Positions 33,322 through 41,692 of a stretch of 41,692 nt of DNA are shown here, piece after piece. The stretch lies in contig CACGZJ010000011.1 of assembly GCA_902577515.1 (NCBI GenBank), forward strand, positions 1-41,692. Reading direction: 5' to 3'. Each line of letters starts with the position of its first letter. The stretch's first letter is position 1. Origin of the DNA: an uncultured Bacteroidota bacterium (GTDB lineage Bacteria; Bacteroidota; Bacteroidia; Flavobacteriales; Flavobacteriaceae). The translations under genes and the position numbers were made by a program. The notes beneath the pieces are model-generated. The model was not told where the DNA came from, searched no databases, and worked only from the letters and a program-made list of their open reading frames with translations.

Positions 33322-36300
33322 TTAAAATTTAATATTAAGTCCGATTGAAGAAACACTACTAGATGGATATTGACCTGTATAAAATCCAAGTAATAATGCT
33401 CCACCGTTAGGAACTTCTGGGTCAAAACCGTCAAAGTCTGTTAAAGTAAGGAGGTTTGTACCATTGTAATATAATCTAGCACTTGAAGCTCCAATTTTTG
33501 AAGCAATATCATCAGACAAAGTATATCCTATTTGTAAAGATCTTAATCTAACGTATGAACCATCTCTTACAAAGAATGAGTTTGCAGATGTAAACTCGTT
33601 ATTAATAATTGTCTCACTTAATGCTGGATATGTTGCATTAGGATTTGAAGGTGTCCAAGCATCAAGCACTTTAGTACTCCTATTAGAATTAAAGAATGCA
33701 GGACTTTCATAATATAATGCAGTGTTATCGAAAATATCATTTCCAATTGAACCATTCCAGAACATACTCATATCCCAGTTTTTATATGCTAAATTAACAT
33801 TTAAACCAAATCTAAAGTCTGCATGAGGATCACCAATCTTTTTTCTATCATTATCATTAATTACACCATCTCCATTAACATCTTCGTATTTAAATCTACC
33901 CGGAGCTGCTCCATCTTGTGAAGCGTGAGATGCTACTTCAGCATCAGACTGAAAAATACCTAAAACATTTCTTCCATAGAAGTATGCAATTGGCTCTCCA
34001 ACTGAAGTTCTAGATACAGGACCTATTCTATCTCCAGAAGCGGAATAAAAGTCAGTAATTAATTCAGTTATCTCATTTTTAGCTCTAGTAATGTTAGCTG
34101 ATATTCCATATGTTAAACCACCAGCAGTAGAGTCGTTATAGTTAAGAGAAAAATCAAAACCACTTGACTCCATAGAACCTAAGTTTGTAAATGGAGCACC
34201 TGCATCAATTGCAGTTGTACTTATTTTAACTGTATCTTGAGATACTAATCCAGAAGTCTCGTTTTTAAAGACATCAATCACTGCTTGTAATTTATTATCA
34301 AAGAATCCCATATCAAAAGCGATATTTTGAGAGATCATGGTTTCCCATGTAAGGAGAGGATTCCCCTTGTTGCTTAATGTAGCACCAGGAGTTGCACCTC
34401 CACTTCCTGAGAATGGATAATATGCAGTAAACTCATTTTGTAAAGAAATATTTACATCTAAATTAGATCCACCAATTTGCTGGTTACCTAGCTCACCATA
34501 TGAAACTCTTAGTTTTAATGTGTCAAATACACTACTACTAAACCAATCTTCATTACTTATTAGCCAGAAAGCACTTGCAGAAGGGAAAACCGCATCAGCA
34601 GTTGCTTTAGCAAATCTAGAAGTATCATCTTTTCTAACAGTTGCAGTTGCACCGTATTTACCGTCATATGACCAGTTAGCTGTTGCAAATAGTGAGAAAA
34701 TTGAACTAGAACTAGCACCAGCACCAGAAACTACAGGAGTTCCAGATCCATTATTTAAAAGATAAAAATCTGCATCTTCAAATAAATAACCTGTTCTTAA
34801 AACCGTACTCCCTTTATAAGAATCTTTTAGTGCTTCTGTACCAAGTAGTACATCTAATGAATGAGCTCCAAAAGTATTTCTATAATTCAAGGTATTAGTA
34901 ACTGACCAGTTAAATATTCTAAAATGTTGTTCAGTTAAAGTGTTTGTTCCAAGAGCTTCACCGTGTTCTGGATTTAAAGATTGAAAGTATCTTCCATGAA
35001 GATCTCTTACTTGTGCACCAGCAGCGGTTTTGAATCTTAACTCAGGAGTAATATCCCATTGAAGGAATATATCACCTAAAGCTCTTAAATTTTTATTATA
35101 ATCATCTTCTGATCTTTTTAATTCAGAAATTGGGTTATTATGAATACCCAGTCTTGTTGCGTTACTATAAGTTCCTGCAAAGTTTCCATTTGAATCATAA
35201 ACTGGAACTAATGGAGAAGAACCTGTTGCTCTTTGAATTGGATCATTTGGAGCAGTTGATTCTTGATCAAAAGTAATGTTTAGATTTTGTCCAACAGTTA
35301 TTTTTTCACCGATTTTAAATGTAGAGTTCAATCTAGTTGAAGCTCTTGAAAAACCTGTATATACCATTGGACCTTCCTGGTCTAAGTAACTTGCAGACAT
35401 ATGATATCTACCTTGCTCAGATCCACCAGATGCACTAACAGATACATTAGTTACAGCAGCTGTTCTAAATAGTTCATCAAGCCAGTCTGTTCCATTTGGT
35501 GATACTTTAACCATAGCTCCTTCATATTCGGGTCCACTCGGAATTGGGACATTTAGGAATTGAGGTATTGTTGGTGTTGGTCCACTCCCATATTGAGGGT
35601 GAGACGGTGTATTACCATCATTAAGAATACTTTGCCATGTCATATCTGCATGTTGCTGTAAGTTCAACATATCTGGTGTTTGAGTAACTTGAGACAATCC
35701 ATAAGAGGCATTTACTTCAAAAGTATTTTTCTGATTATACTGTCCCTTCTTTGTTGTTACAACAATTACACCATTTGATGCACGAGCACCATATATAGCT
35801 GCAGAACCATCTTTAAGAACACTTATATTTTCGATGTCATTAGGATTAATATCCCGCATAACATTTGCATCCGTTGTTTGAATTCCATCAATAACATATA
35901 AAGGATTATTGTCATTTGTAGTAGAATAACCACGAATTCTAACTATAGGGGCAGAACCAGGACCTCCTCCAGATATAACTGAAACACCAGCCACTCTACC
36001 TTGTAGAGCCTCTGCTGCGTTAGTTACTTGAGTTTTGAAGGCTTCCTCTGTGTCTACAGTTCCAATCGCACCAGATAAAGATCTACGTTGTTGAGTTTGA
36101 TATCCAGAGACAACAACCTCATCAAGAATATCTACACTTGTAATAAGTGTAATGTTTATCTGATCTTGATTTCCTACAGTAATGGTTTGAGAAGCAAATC
36201 CCAAACTTGAGAAAGTCAACTGATCTCCAGTTGACGCGTCAATTTGATAATTACCATCAAAGTCTGTGACAACACCCATGTTAGTTCCTTCAACTACTAC

Positions 36301-36414
36301 TGTAGCACCAGGAATAGGGTTACCACTCTCGTCAGAAACACTACCTGAAATAGAGTTCTGAGAATAAATTAGACTAGACGATAACATCAATACAACTAAA
36401 AAAGCTTTTTTCAT
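33322..36414 (-). CDS. SusC/RagA family TonB-dependent transporter
   Basis: A 1030-aa outer-membrane receptor. After a signal peptide ending YSQ comes a carboxypeptidase-like regulatory domain (about residues 20-105, ISGSVSDESGNPIPGATVVV), then a TonB-box region (DEVVVSGY), the plug (SAPIVRIRGYSTTNDNNPLY, AIYGARASNGVIVVTT) and a 22-strand barrel ending in Phe (GLNIKF). It imports oligosaccharides that SusD has bound, powered by TonB. First gene of the locus. The enzyme content (GH20, NagX) suggests a GlcNAc-containing substrate. No ECF sigma/anti-sigma or hybrid two-component regulator is next to it. Confidence 0.97.
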   Translation of the reverse strand: MKKAFLVVLMLSSSLIYSQNSISGSVSDESGNPIPGATVVVEGTNMGVVTDFDGNYQIDASTGDQLTFSSLGFASQTITVGNQDQINITLITSVDILDEVVVSGYQTQQRRSLSGAIGTVDTEEAFKTQVTNAAEALQGRVAGVSVISGGGPGSAPIVRIRGYSTTNDNNPLYVIDGIQTTDANVMRDINPNDIENISVLKDGSAAIYGARASNGVIVVTTKKGQYNQKNTFEVNASYGLSQVTQTPDMLNLQQHADMTWQSILNDGNTPSHPQYGSGPTPTIPQFLNVPIPSGPEYEGAMVKVSPNGTDWLDELFRTAAVTNVSVSASGGSEQGRYHMSASYLDQEGPMVYTGFSRASTRLNSTFKIGEKITVGQNLNITFDQESTAPNDPIQRATGSSPLVPVYDSNGNFAGTYSNATRLGIHNNPISELKRSEDDYNKNLRALGDIFLQWDITPELRFKTAAGAQVRDLHGRYFQSLNPEHGEALGTNTLTEQHFRIFNWSVTNTLNYRNTFGAHSLDVLLGTEALKDSYKGSTVLRTGYLFEDADFYLLNNGSGTPVVSGAGASSSSIFSLFATANWSYDGKYGATATVRKDDTSRFAKATADAVFPSASAFWLISNEDWFSSSVFDTLKLRVSYGELGNQQIGGSNLDVNISLQNEFTAYYPFSGSGGATPGATLSNKGNPLLTWETMISQNIAFDMGFFDNKLQAVIDVFKNETSGLVSQDTVKISTTAIDAGAPFTNLGSMESSGFDFSLNYNDSTAGGLTYGISANITRAKNEITELITDFYSASGDRIGPVSRTSVGEPIAYFYGRNVLGIFQSDAEVASHASQDGAAPGRFKYEDVNGDGVINDNDRKKIGDPHADFRFGLNVNLAYKNWDMSMFWNGSIGNDIFDNTALYYESPAFFNSNRSTKVLDAWTPSNPNATYPALSETIINNEFTSANSFFVRDGSYVRLRSLQIGYTLSDDIASKIGASSARLYYNGTNLLTLTDFDGFDPEVPNGGALLLGFYTGQYPSSSVSSIGLNIKF

Positions 36415-36487
36415 GTTAATTAAGTTTAGTTTATGAGGCTCAATTTAAGTTAAAAAATTGTTAAAAAGAAAGTTTTTTCTGTTAAAA

Positions 36488-36534
36488 ATTATCAACCCCT
36501 AAATTAAAGCAATTAAAAAATGATAATCTGATAA
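36488..36534 (-). promoter_or_regulatory. TGATAA cluster upstream of susC
   Basis: In the 160-base space before susC (36415-36574), TGATAA occurs at 36521-36526 and 36529-36534, and its complement TTATCA at 36489-36494, forming a 7-bp inverted repeat (ATTATCA / TGATAAT). It could be an operator for a regulator of the locus. In this AT-rich context it may be chance. Nothing else recognisable lies in this gap. Confidence 0.25.
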
Positions 36535-36574
36535 AAAAACATACTAAAATGGATATTATTTAATTTTCTGAATA

Positions 36575-37480
36575 CTAATTAATTACACCTCTAAGTGCCA
36601 ACCATTCTTCAACAATTTTTGTCCAAGTTTCAATTGTGCCTCTTCCTTTTGCAAGACCATAACCATGACCCCCATCTTCCCAGATATGAATAGATGCTGG
36701 AACATTATTTTTTCTAAGAGCAGAATAATAACTAATACTATTTTCAGGAGGTGTACCCTCATCATTATTAGAGTGAATTAATATAGTTGGAGGTGTTTCT
36801 TTATTGACATTTAAATCATTAGAAAAATCCTGAATAATATTTATATCTGGGTTATCGCCAAATAAACTATTAAATGTACCTGAACCATTTTTTTGAACCT
36901 CTATATTCATAGTAATTACAGGGTAAACTAGAATTGCAAAATTTGGTTTATTTAGACCTAATTTACCTTTAGTTGAGATAGTTGATGCCAAATGACCCCC
37001 TGCAGAGAAACCTATTACACCAACATTATTTGGATCAATATTCCATTTTTCTGAATTATCTCTTATTAATTCAATAGCTCTAAATGCATCGCTTGATGCA
37101 ACAGCTTGTTTACAGGGTCCATCATAATTATTAGGAAGTCTATGCTTTAACATAAATGCATCTATACCCAATTCGTTTAACCAATTAGCTATTGAGATTC
37201 CCTCATTAGTAATGCTTAGAAATCTATATGCTCCACCTGGAATTACTATCACAGCAGGTTTATTCACATCTTTATTTTTTGCTGGGTAGTACCATAGCTC
37301 TGGATACTCTACCTCATATATATATGTACTTCCATCATTTTCAATAATTCTATTTTTCTTATTTATATCACAATCTAAATTAGAGTTATACAAGGGTATT
37401 TTTTGCTGAGCAATAATTTGAGTTGAAGATGATAATACGAAACAAACTATTAGAAATCCTTGAAATATTTTATTATTCAT
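36575..37480 (-). CDS. Secreted alpha/beta hydrolase (BD-FAE-like esterase)
   Basis: A 301-aa protein with a signal peptide ending IIAQ. The oxyanion-hole block AVIVIPGGAYRFLS and nucleophile elbow GFSAGGHLAS (Ser159) are clear. The acid lies in ILIHSNNDEGTPPENS and the base in the EDGGHGYGL end, so the triad is complete. This matches the esterase/lipase group often labelled acetyl-xylan or feruloyl esterase. It could remove O-acetyl groups from the glycan taken up by the SusCD locus, which starts 160 bases downstream on the same strand. That link is inference from position. Confidence 0.88.
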   Translation of the reverse strand: MNNKIFQGFLIVCFVLSSSTQIIAQQKIPLYNSNLDCDINKKNRIIENDGSTYIYEVEYPELWYYPAKNKDVNKPAVIVIPGGAYRFLSITNEGISIANWLNELGIDAFMLKHRLPNNYDGPCKQAVASSDAFRAIELIRDNSEKWNIDPNNVGVIGFSAGGHLASTISTKGKLGLNKPNFAILVYPVITMNIEVQKNGSGTFNSLFGDNPDINIIQDFSNDLNVNKETPPTILIHSNNDEGTPPENSISYYSALRKNNVPASIHIWEDGGHGYGLAKGRGTIETWTKIVEEWLALRGVIN

Positions 37481-37570
37481 ATCCCTAATATATTAATATT
37501 TATAAATCTTATTTTAAGAAAAATTTAAATTATAATAGTTTAGATTAATTGTATATTGGCCATCAGGATT

Positions 37571-37696
37571 ATGAAGATCAAGTGGACAATCAGCATTATG
37601 TTAATATTTATATCTGTATTAGTATCTTATTTGACAAATATTTGGTTGCTCCTTCTTTTTATTCCAATTGGGTCATTAATTTTAAAAAATAAATAA
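37571..37696 (+). CDS. 41-aa membrane micro-protein
   Basis: The ATG at 37571 opens a 41-codon frame with a basic head (MKIKW), two short hydrophobic segments separated by about TN, and a Lys-rich end. Its TAA overlaps the next ATG by one base (TAATG). It lies in the divergent region after the esterase start. It is the first of a three-frame coupled chain leading to the acylase. Confidence 0.45.
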   Translation: MKIKWTISIMLIFISVLVSYLTNIWLLLLFIPIGSLILKNK

Positions 37697-37785
37697 TGGA
37701 ATGGTACGAAAAAAACAGAAAGATAATTCTTATATTATTCGCTTGCTATGTAGTATTTCGAGTTATACAAATGACTCTGCTCTAA
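37696..37785 (+). CDS. 29-aa single-helix membrane micro-protein
   Basis: MEWYEKNRK head, then one hydrophobic helix (about residues 10-23) and a short tail (IQMTLL). Both ends sit in TAATG overlaps: its ATG with the previous stop, and its TAA with the acylase ATG at 37785. This chain of one-base overlaps supports translation of all three frames and fixes the acylase start. Confidence 0.45.
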   Translation: MEWYEKNRKIILILFACYVVFRVIQMTLL

Positions 37786-39830
37786 TGAGACTCTTTCTTT
37801 CAATATTTCTTTTTACTAGCTTATTAAACTCTCAAATCAATCCAGAAAATATTGATATTGTAAGAGATGAGTATGGAGTACCTCACATATTTACCAAAAC
37901 AGATGCAGAGCTTGCTTATGGCCTTGCTTGGGCAAATGCTGAAGATGACTTCACTACAATACAAGAGGCATATTTAGCAGGAAATGCTATGCTATCAAAA
38001 TATATTGGACTTAAGGGAGCTCCAGCTGATTTCATAACACAGTTTATAGGTTCTGAAGAAATCATTGATGAAAAAATAGGGGAAATCAGCAAGGAGTATT
38101 ATGATGTAATTTCTGGATACGCTCAAGGTTTAAATTCTTATGCAAAAAATAATCCAGACAAAGTATTATATAAAAAGCTTTTTCCAATTACTCCTAAAAT
38201 GATGATGATGTACAGTCAACTTCAACTTTTTATTTCAAATCAGGGTGCTGACTGGGCAGGAAGAATTCTAAACAATGATACACAGGATGACTATTTAGAT
38301 CAAAATCTTACAGGATCTAATGTCATTGCTATGAATAGTAATAAAACCAATAATGGTGAAACTTTCCTTGCAATTAATACCCATCAACCTCTTGAAGGTC
38401 CTACCTCATGGTATGAAGTTCATTTAAATAGCGAGGAGGGCACAAATATTATTGGTACTCTTTATCCAGGGACTCCTCATGTTTTAATAGGAGTAAATGA
38501 AAATTTAGGCTGGTCTCATACAGTTAATTATCCAGATAAAACTGATGTATTCAAATTAAGAATGAAAAATAATAGAAAATATATTGTTGATGGAGAGGAA
38601 TACAAATTAGAAAATTTAAAAGCTAAAATTAGCATTAAATTCCTTGGTATTCCAATCACTATAAATAGAAAATATTTTAAAAGCATCTATGGTCCAACCT
38701 TAAAAAATAAATCTGGGTACTACTCAATTAGAACCCCAACACTTTTCAATATTAGAGCCCTTGAGCAATGGTGGAGAATGGGTAAATCTAAAAATTTTAC
38801 TGAATTCTATAATAATTTAAAGATGAAGCAAATTCCAGGATTTAATATTGGATACGCTGATAGATATGATACTATATTTTATATATCCAATGGAATAATT
38901 CCTAAAAGAGCAGAAGGTTACAACTGGAAAGGTATTGTACCTGGGGATACAAGGATGACTCTATGGAATGAATATCATGATATTGAAGACTTACCTCAAG
39001 TTATTCAACCTAAAGCTGGTTTTATATATGATGCAAATCACTCTCCTTTTAAATCAACATCAGCTGATGAAAACCCAAAAGAAGAAGACTACAGCAAGAG
39101 AATGGGATATGAGACATATGACAATAATAGATCCACTAGATTAATTGAATTAATTGAGAGTTATGATAAAATTTCATATGAAGATTTTAAGGACATTAAA
39201 TACGATAATTCATTTCCATCAAAGTTTAACTATAATTTCATGGATATAAGTATAATTGAGACGCTAAAAATTGATCCCAACAATGATTTATTTGAAATGC
39301 TTGATATAATTCAAAAATGGGATAGAAAGACAGATATAGACTCAAATGGTGCTGGAATTTATGGCGTTCTATATTATCAACTTGTTTGGAGATATAGAAG
39401 TGAAATACAAAAAAACAATAATACTGTAAGTAAGGAAACACTAATGTCAGCTTTAACAGACACTAAGTCATATTTAATTAAAAATTTTGGCTCCACCAAC
39501 ATAACTCTTGGAGACTTTCAAAAACTAGTTAGAGGTGATAAAGAAATTCCCATATGGGGGCTTCCTGATGTAATAACAGCTATGTCATCAAGACCATATA
39601 AAAACGGAATGCATGAAGTAACTCAAGGAGAGTCTTACATTGGTCTTGTTAGATTTAATAAAGACGGACCAATTCTTGAAAGCATTATTTCTTATGGTAA
39701 CTCTGATAACCCTGAATCAGATCACTATACAGATCAAATGGATTTATATTCTAAATTTAAGACGAAAAAAATGACATTTGATAAAGAACAAATTTACAAG
39801 GAGGCTAAAAGTATTTACAAACCTAATTAA
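37785..39830 (+). CDS. Penicillin acylase family protein (secreted)
   Basis: A 681-aa Ntn-hydrolase precursor. The start at 37785 gives a clean signal peptide (FLSIFLFTSLLNSQ) and a TAATG link to the previous ORF; an earlier in-frame start at 37701 would put 28 odd residues in front. Alpha-chain block IVRDEYGVPHIFTKTDAELAYGLAW; self-cleavage before Ser178 in LTGSNVIAMNSNKT; then INTHQPLEGP, GVNENLGWSHTVN and a long beta chain. This form resembles acyl-homoserine-lactone acylases more than the lipoprotein at 3803. It could degrade N-acyl signals or amide nutrients. Not lipidated. Confidence 0.92.
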   Translation: MRLFLSIFLFTSLLNSQINPENIDIVRDEYGVPHIFTKTDAELAYGLAWANAEDDFTTIQEAYLAGNAMLSKYIGLKGAPADFITQFIGSEEIIDEKIGEISKEYYDVISGYAQGLNSYAKNNPDKVLYKKLFPITPKMMMMYSQLQLFISNQGADWAGRILNNDTQDDYLDQNLTGSNVIAMNSNKTNNGETFLAINTHQPLEGPTSWYEVHLNSEEGTNIIGTLYPGTPHVLIGVNENLGWSHTVNYPDKTDVFKLRMKNNRKYIVDGEEYKLENLKAKISIKFLGIPITINRKYFKSIYGPTLKNKSGYYSIRTPTLFNIRALEQWWRMGKSKNFTEFYNNLKMKQIPGFNIGYADRYDTIFYISNGIIPKRAEGYNWKGIVPGDTRMTLWNEYHDIEDLPQVIQPKAGFIYDANHSPFKSTSADENPKEEDYSKRMGYETYDNNRSTRLIELIESYDKISYEDFKDIKYDNSFPSKFNYNFMDISIIETLKIDPNNDLFEMLDIIQKWDRKTDIDSNGAGIYGVLYYQLVWRYRSEIQKNNNTVSKETLMSALTDTKSYLIKNFGSTNITLGDFQKLVRGDKEIPIWGLPDVITAMSSRPYKNGMHEVTQGESYIGLVRFNKDGPILESIISYGNSDNPESDHYTDQMDLYSKFKTKKMTFDKEQIYKEAKSIYKPN

Positions 39831-39832
39831 GA

Positions 39833-40954
39833 TTAACTAATAGCTTTTTTGTAAAGATCCTCATACAGAGGAATTACTTTTTTGATATCGTACTTTATTG
39901 CATTTTCAAAAGCCTGTGACTTGAATTTCTTTTTTAAGTTTTCATTAGATAAAATTTCTATAGCATTATTTGACATAGAATCTATATCTCCAACATCACT
40001 TGTATAGCCTGAGTTACCATTTATATTCAACTCTTTAAGACCTCCAACATTAGAGGAAATTACAGGAACTTTTAGAGCCATAGCTTCAAGAGCAGCAAGA
40101 CCAAAGCTCTCTTTTTCAGAGGGGAGCAAGAACAGATCTGATGAACATAAAATTTCATCAATTTCATTTGTCTTACCAAGAAAGACAACTTTGTTTTTTA
40201 AATCGTTTTTTCTTAAAAAATCTTTTGCTTTCTTCTTATCTGGCCCATCACCTACCATTATTAATTTTGAGTTTATTTTTTTTGAGATTTTTTCAAAAAT
40301 TTTGAGGACATCAATTATTCTCTTCAGTGGTCTAAAGTTACTTATATGAACTATTATTTTTTCATCTCCCTGAGCAATCATATTTCTTTCACATAGATGA
40401 TGTTTATTAGCATATTTATCTATATCAATGAAGTTTGGAATTACTTCAATATCTCGTTTAATTCCAAAAAATTCTCGAGTATCATCTCTTAAGCTATTGG
40501 ATACACATGTTACTATATCTGATTTATTAATACTGAAAGTAACTGCTGGTTTATAAAATGGATGGTTACCAACAAGAGTTATATCAGTTCCATGAAGAGT
40601 AGTAATTATAGGAATTTTATATCCATTTTCATCGAGTATTTTTTTTGCCATATATGCTGCATATGCATGAGGTATTGCATAATGCACATGAAGAACATCA
40701 ATCTTGTGTTTAGAAACTACATCATATAACTTACTTGATAGAGCTAATTCATATGGTTCATATTTAAAAAGAGGATAGTCAGGAACATTAACCTCATGAT
40801 AATGAAGATTTTTTGATAACGCGTCTAATCTTACAGGTTGACTGTATGTAATAAAATGTATTTCATAACCTTTTTTAGAGAGCTCAATACCAAGCTCAGT
40901 TGCCACTACTCCCGAACCACCAAATGTCGGATAACATACTATTCCAATTTTCAT
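39833..40954 (-). CDS. bshA: N-acetyl-alpha-D-glucosaminyl L-malate synthase
   Basis: A 373-aa GT4 glycosyltransferase, the first step of bacillithiol synthesis: UDP-GlcNAc plus L-malate to GlcNAc-malate. The N-terminus MKIGIVCYPTFGGSGVVAT (glycine-rich loop at residues 12-15) is specific for BshA, and the donor site ESFGLAALEAMALKVPVI is intact. The ATG overlaps the stop of the upstream hydrolase gene by 4 bases. Bacillithiol is the usual low-mass thiol in Bacteroidota; bshB and bshC are not in the window. Confidence 0.94.
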   Translation of the reverse strand: MKIGIVCYPTFGGSGVVATELGIELSKKGYEIHFITYSQPVRLDALSKNLHYHEVNVPDYPLFKYEPYELALSSKLYDVVSKHKIDVLHVHYAIPHAYAAYMAKKILDENGYKIPIITTLHGTDITLVGNHPFYKPAVTFSINKSDIVTCVSNSLRDDTREFFGIKRDIEVIPNFIDIDKYANKHHLCERNMIAQGDEKIIVHISNFRPLKRIIDVLKIFEKISKKINSKLIMVGDGPDKKKAKDFLRKNDLKNKVVFLGKTNEIDEILCSSDLFLLPSEKESFGLAALEAMALKVPVISSNVGGLKELNINGNSGYTSDVGDIDSMSNNAIEILSNENLKKKFKSQAFENAIKYDIKKVIPLYEDLYKKAIS

Positions 40955-41692
40955 CTTGAATCAATTAAAGCTTTATATACTATTTCTTGAGATCTTGTTC
41001 TAATATTACTTGTTTGAAGCAAAGTATTTTCCCTAGTTGGAAAAGTTCTGTTTGAGAGAAATATAAAGATTATTTCTTCATCAGGATCAGCCCATGCCAT
41101 TGAACCTGTATAACCATAGTGACCAAAACTATTCATCGAAACACCACCAAAAGTTGAACCATGATTTCCCTCAATTTGCGGCTTATCAAAACCCACTCCA
41201 CTTCGATTATCGTATTCACAGTAATAACAAGTATTAAATACATCGAATGATTCTGATTTGAAAAGTCTTTGATTATTGTACAAGCCTCCTTGAATCATAG
41301 CCTGAAGTATAACTGCAACTTCATAAGAATTAGAGAATAAACCTGCATGACCCGATACACCTCCTAACATTGCTGCTCCCTCATCATGAACATATCCATG
41401 TAGTTTTGAATATCTAAAAAAATCATCTTCTTCAGTGGGTACTATTTCATCTAAGTTTAGTTTTTTATAAGGATTGAACATTGTTCTCTCCAACTGAAGC
41501 TTATTAAAAATTCTTTCTTCAGCTATTAAGTCAAGTGGTTTATTGTATATATCTTCAAACCAAAATTTTAAAAAATAAAAAGGCAGGTCAGAATATTTAA
41601 ATTCAAGGTTTTCAATCAAATCACTCTCTATAATTGATTTAAATATTTTATCCTTATAATTTCTTTTAAGATATAATTTTTCAGTAACAGGT
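40951..41692 (-). CDS. Serine hydrolase (beta-lactamase-type) C-terminal part, cut by window edge
   Basis: The reading frame is open to the last base of the window, so the 5' part is missing. The visible 247 residues hold the class-C-beta-lactamase-type YSDLPFYFLK motif (the Tyr-x-Asp/Asn position), GGVSGHAGLFSN, and the family C-terminus FGHYGYTGSMAWADPDEE followed by FLSNRTFPT. In Flavobacteriia such C-termini belong to long fusions of a GH3 beta-N-acetylglucosaminidase and a serine hydrolase placed before bshA. I infer the same here but cannot see the GH3 part. Coupled to bshA by an ATGA overlap. Confidence 0.78.
   Translation of the reverse strand, partial: PVTEKLYLKRNYKDKIFKSIIESDLIENLEFKYSDLPFYFLKFWFEDIYNKPLDLIAEERIFNKLQLERTMFNPYKKLNLDEIVPTEEDDFFRYSKLHGYVHDEGAAMLGGVSGHAGLFSNSYEVAVILQAMIQGGLYNNQRLFKSESFDVFNTCYYCEYDNRSGVGFDKPQIEGNHGSTFGGVSMNSFGHYGYTGSMAWADPDEEIIFIFLSNRTFPTRENTLLQTSNIRTRSQEIVYKALIDSR

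Noticed and set aside
37701-37784. Earlier in-frame start for the second acylase
   Set aside because: It adds 28 residues before a clean signal peptide, and the ATG at 37785 is fixed by a TAATG overlap with the preceding micro-ORF.
41617-41619. Start codon for the serine hydrolase at 41619
   Set aside because: The codon is TTG within an open frame that continues to the window edge and reads as family sequence, so it is an internal leucine.

Overview
This is a very AT-rich stretch of a Bacteroidota chromosome, most likely from a small-genome marine member of the Flavobacteriaceae or a relative. The reasons are the SusC/SusD pair, many lipoproteins with a short K-rich N-terminus and a lipobox, signal peptides ending in ..AQ or ..SQ, starts without Shine-Dalgarno sites, TAnnTTTG-type promoter boxes, and BshA-type bacillithiol synthesis. 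I see no tRNA, rRNA, CRISPR array, transposase, integrase or phage gene.

Layout. 1-2823: an unknown secreted protein with three tiny one-helix membrane ORFs, then two secreted proteins that look like tandem dimeric alpha/beta-barrel modules. 2881-8219: a histone-deacetylase-like enzyme, a lipoprotein penicillin-acylase-family enzyme, a lipoprotein isoaspartyl peptidase and a secreted ChbG/YdjC-type deacetylase. 8296-12441: dapF, then a minus-strand run (N-formylglutamate-amidohydrolase-like lipoprotein, Ser-linker cupredoxin, MarC, DoxX-like, a 46-aa membrane protein), and a divergent fasciclin protein. 12539-17050: two more proteins of the secreted barrel-like family flank a split 5'-nucleotidase, a Bor-family lipoprotein and an HMA-MauE-type fusion. 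17166-18772: a coupled run of a 31-aa membrane peptide, a CPXCG zinc-binding protein, an NTF2-like protein and an aldo/keto reductase. 18769-21254 (minus): an AlkA-like glycosylase, a small membrane protein, a pterin dehydratase and a CotH-kinase lipoprotein. 21281-24697: DUF411 and small lipoproteins and a DUF255/YyaL thioredoxin-like protein.

24698-36414 (minus) is the clearest functional unit. It holds SusC, SusD, a large FG-GAP/ASPIC (CRTAC1-type) lipoprotein, a GH20 beta-N-acetylhexosaminidase and a NagX/HGSNAT-like acyltransferase, and reads as a polysaccharide utilization locus for GlcNAc-containing glycans. An intrinsic terminator sits between susD and the downstream enzyme genes and may set their expression below that of the transporter. 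An esterase lies upstream. The window ends with a second penicillin-acylase-family enzyme preceded by two coupled micro-ORFs, then bshA coupled to the C-terminal end of what is probably a GH3/beta-lactamase-type fusion cut by the window edge.

Packing is extreme. Three convergent gene pairs share interlocked stop codons (TTAA or TTAG), several junctions are ATGA, TAATG or ATGAATAA overlaps, and at least eight ORFs of 27-46 aa, nearly all hydrophobic, fit between the larger genes. The parts most worth follow-up are the four-copy secreted barrel-like family, the micro-ORFs, the susD-distal terminator and the inverted two-gene 5'-nucleotidase.
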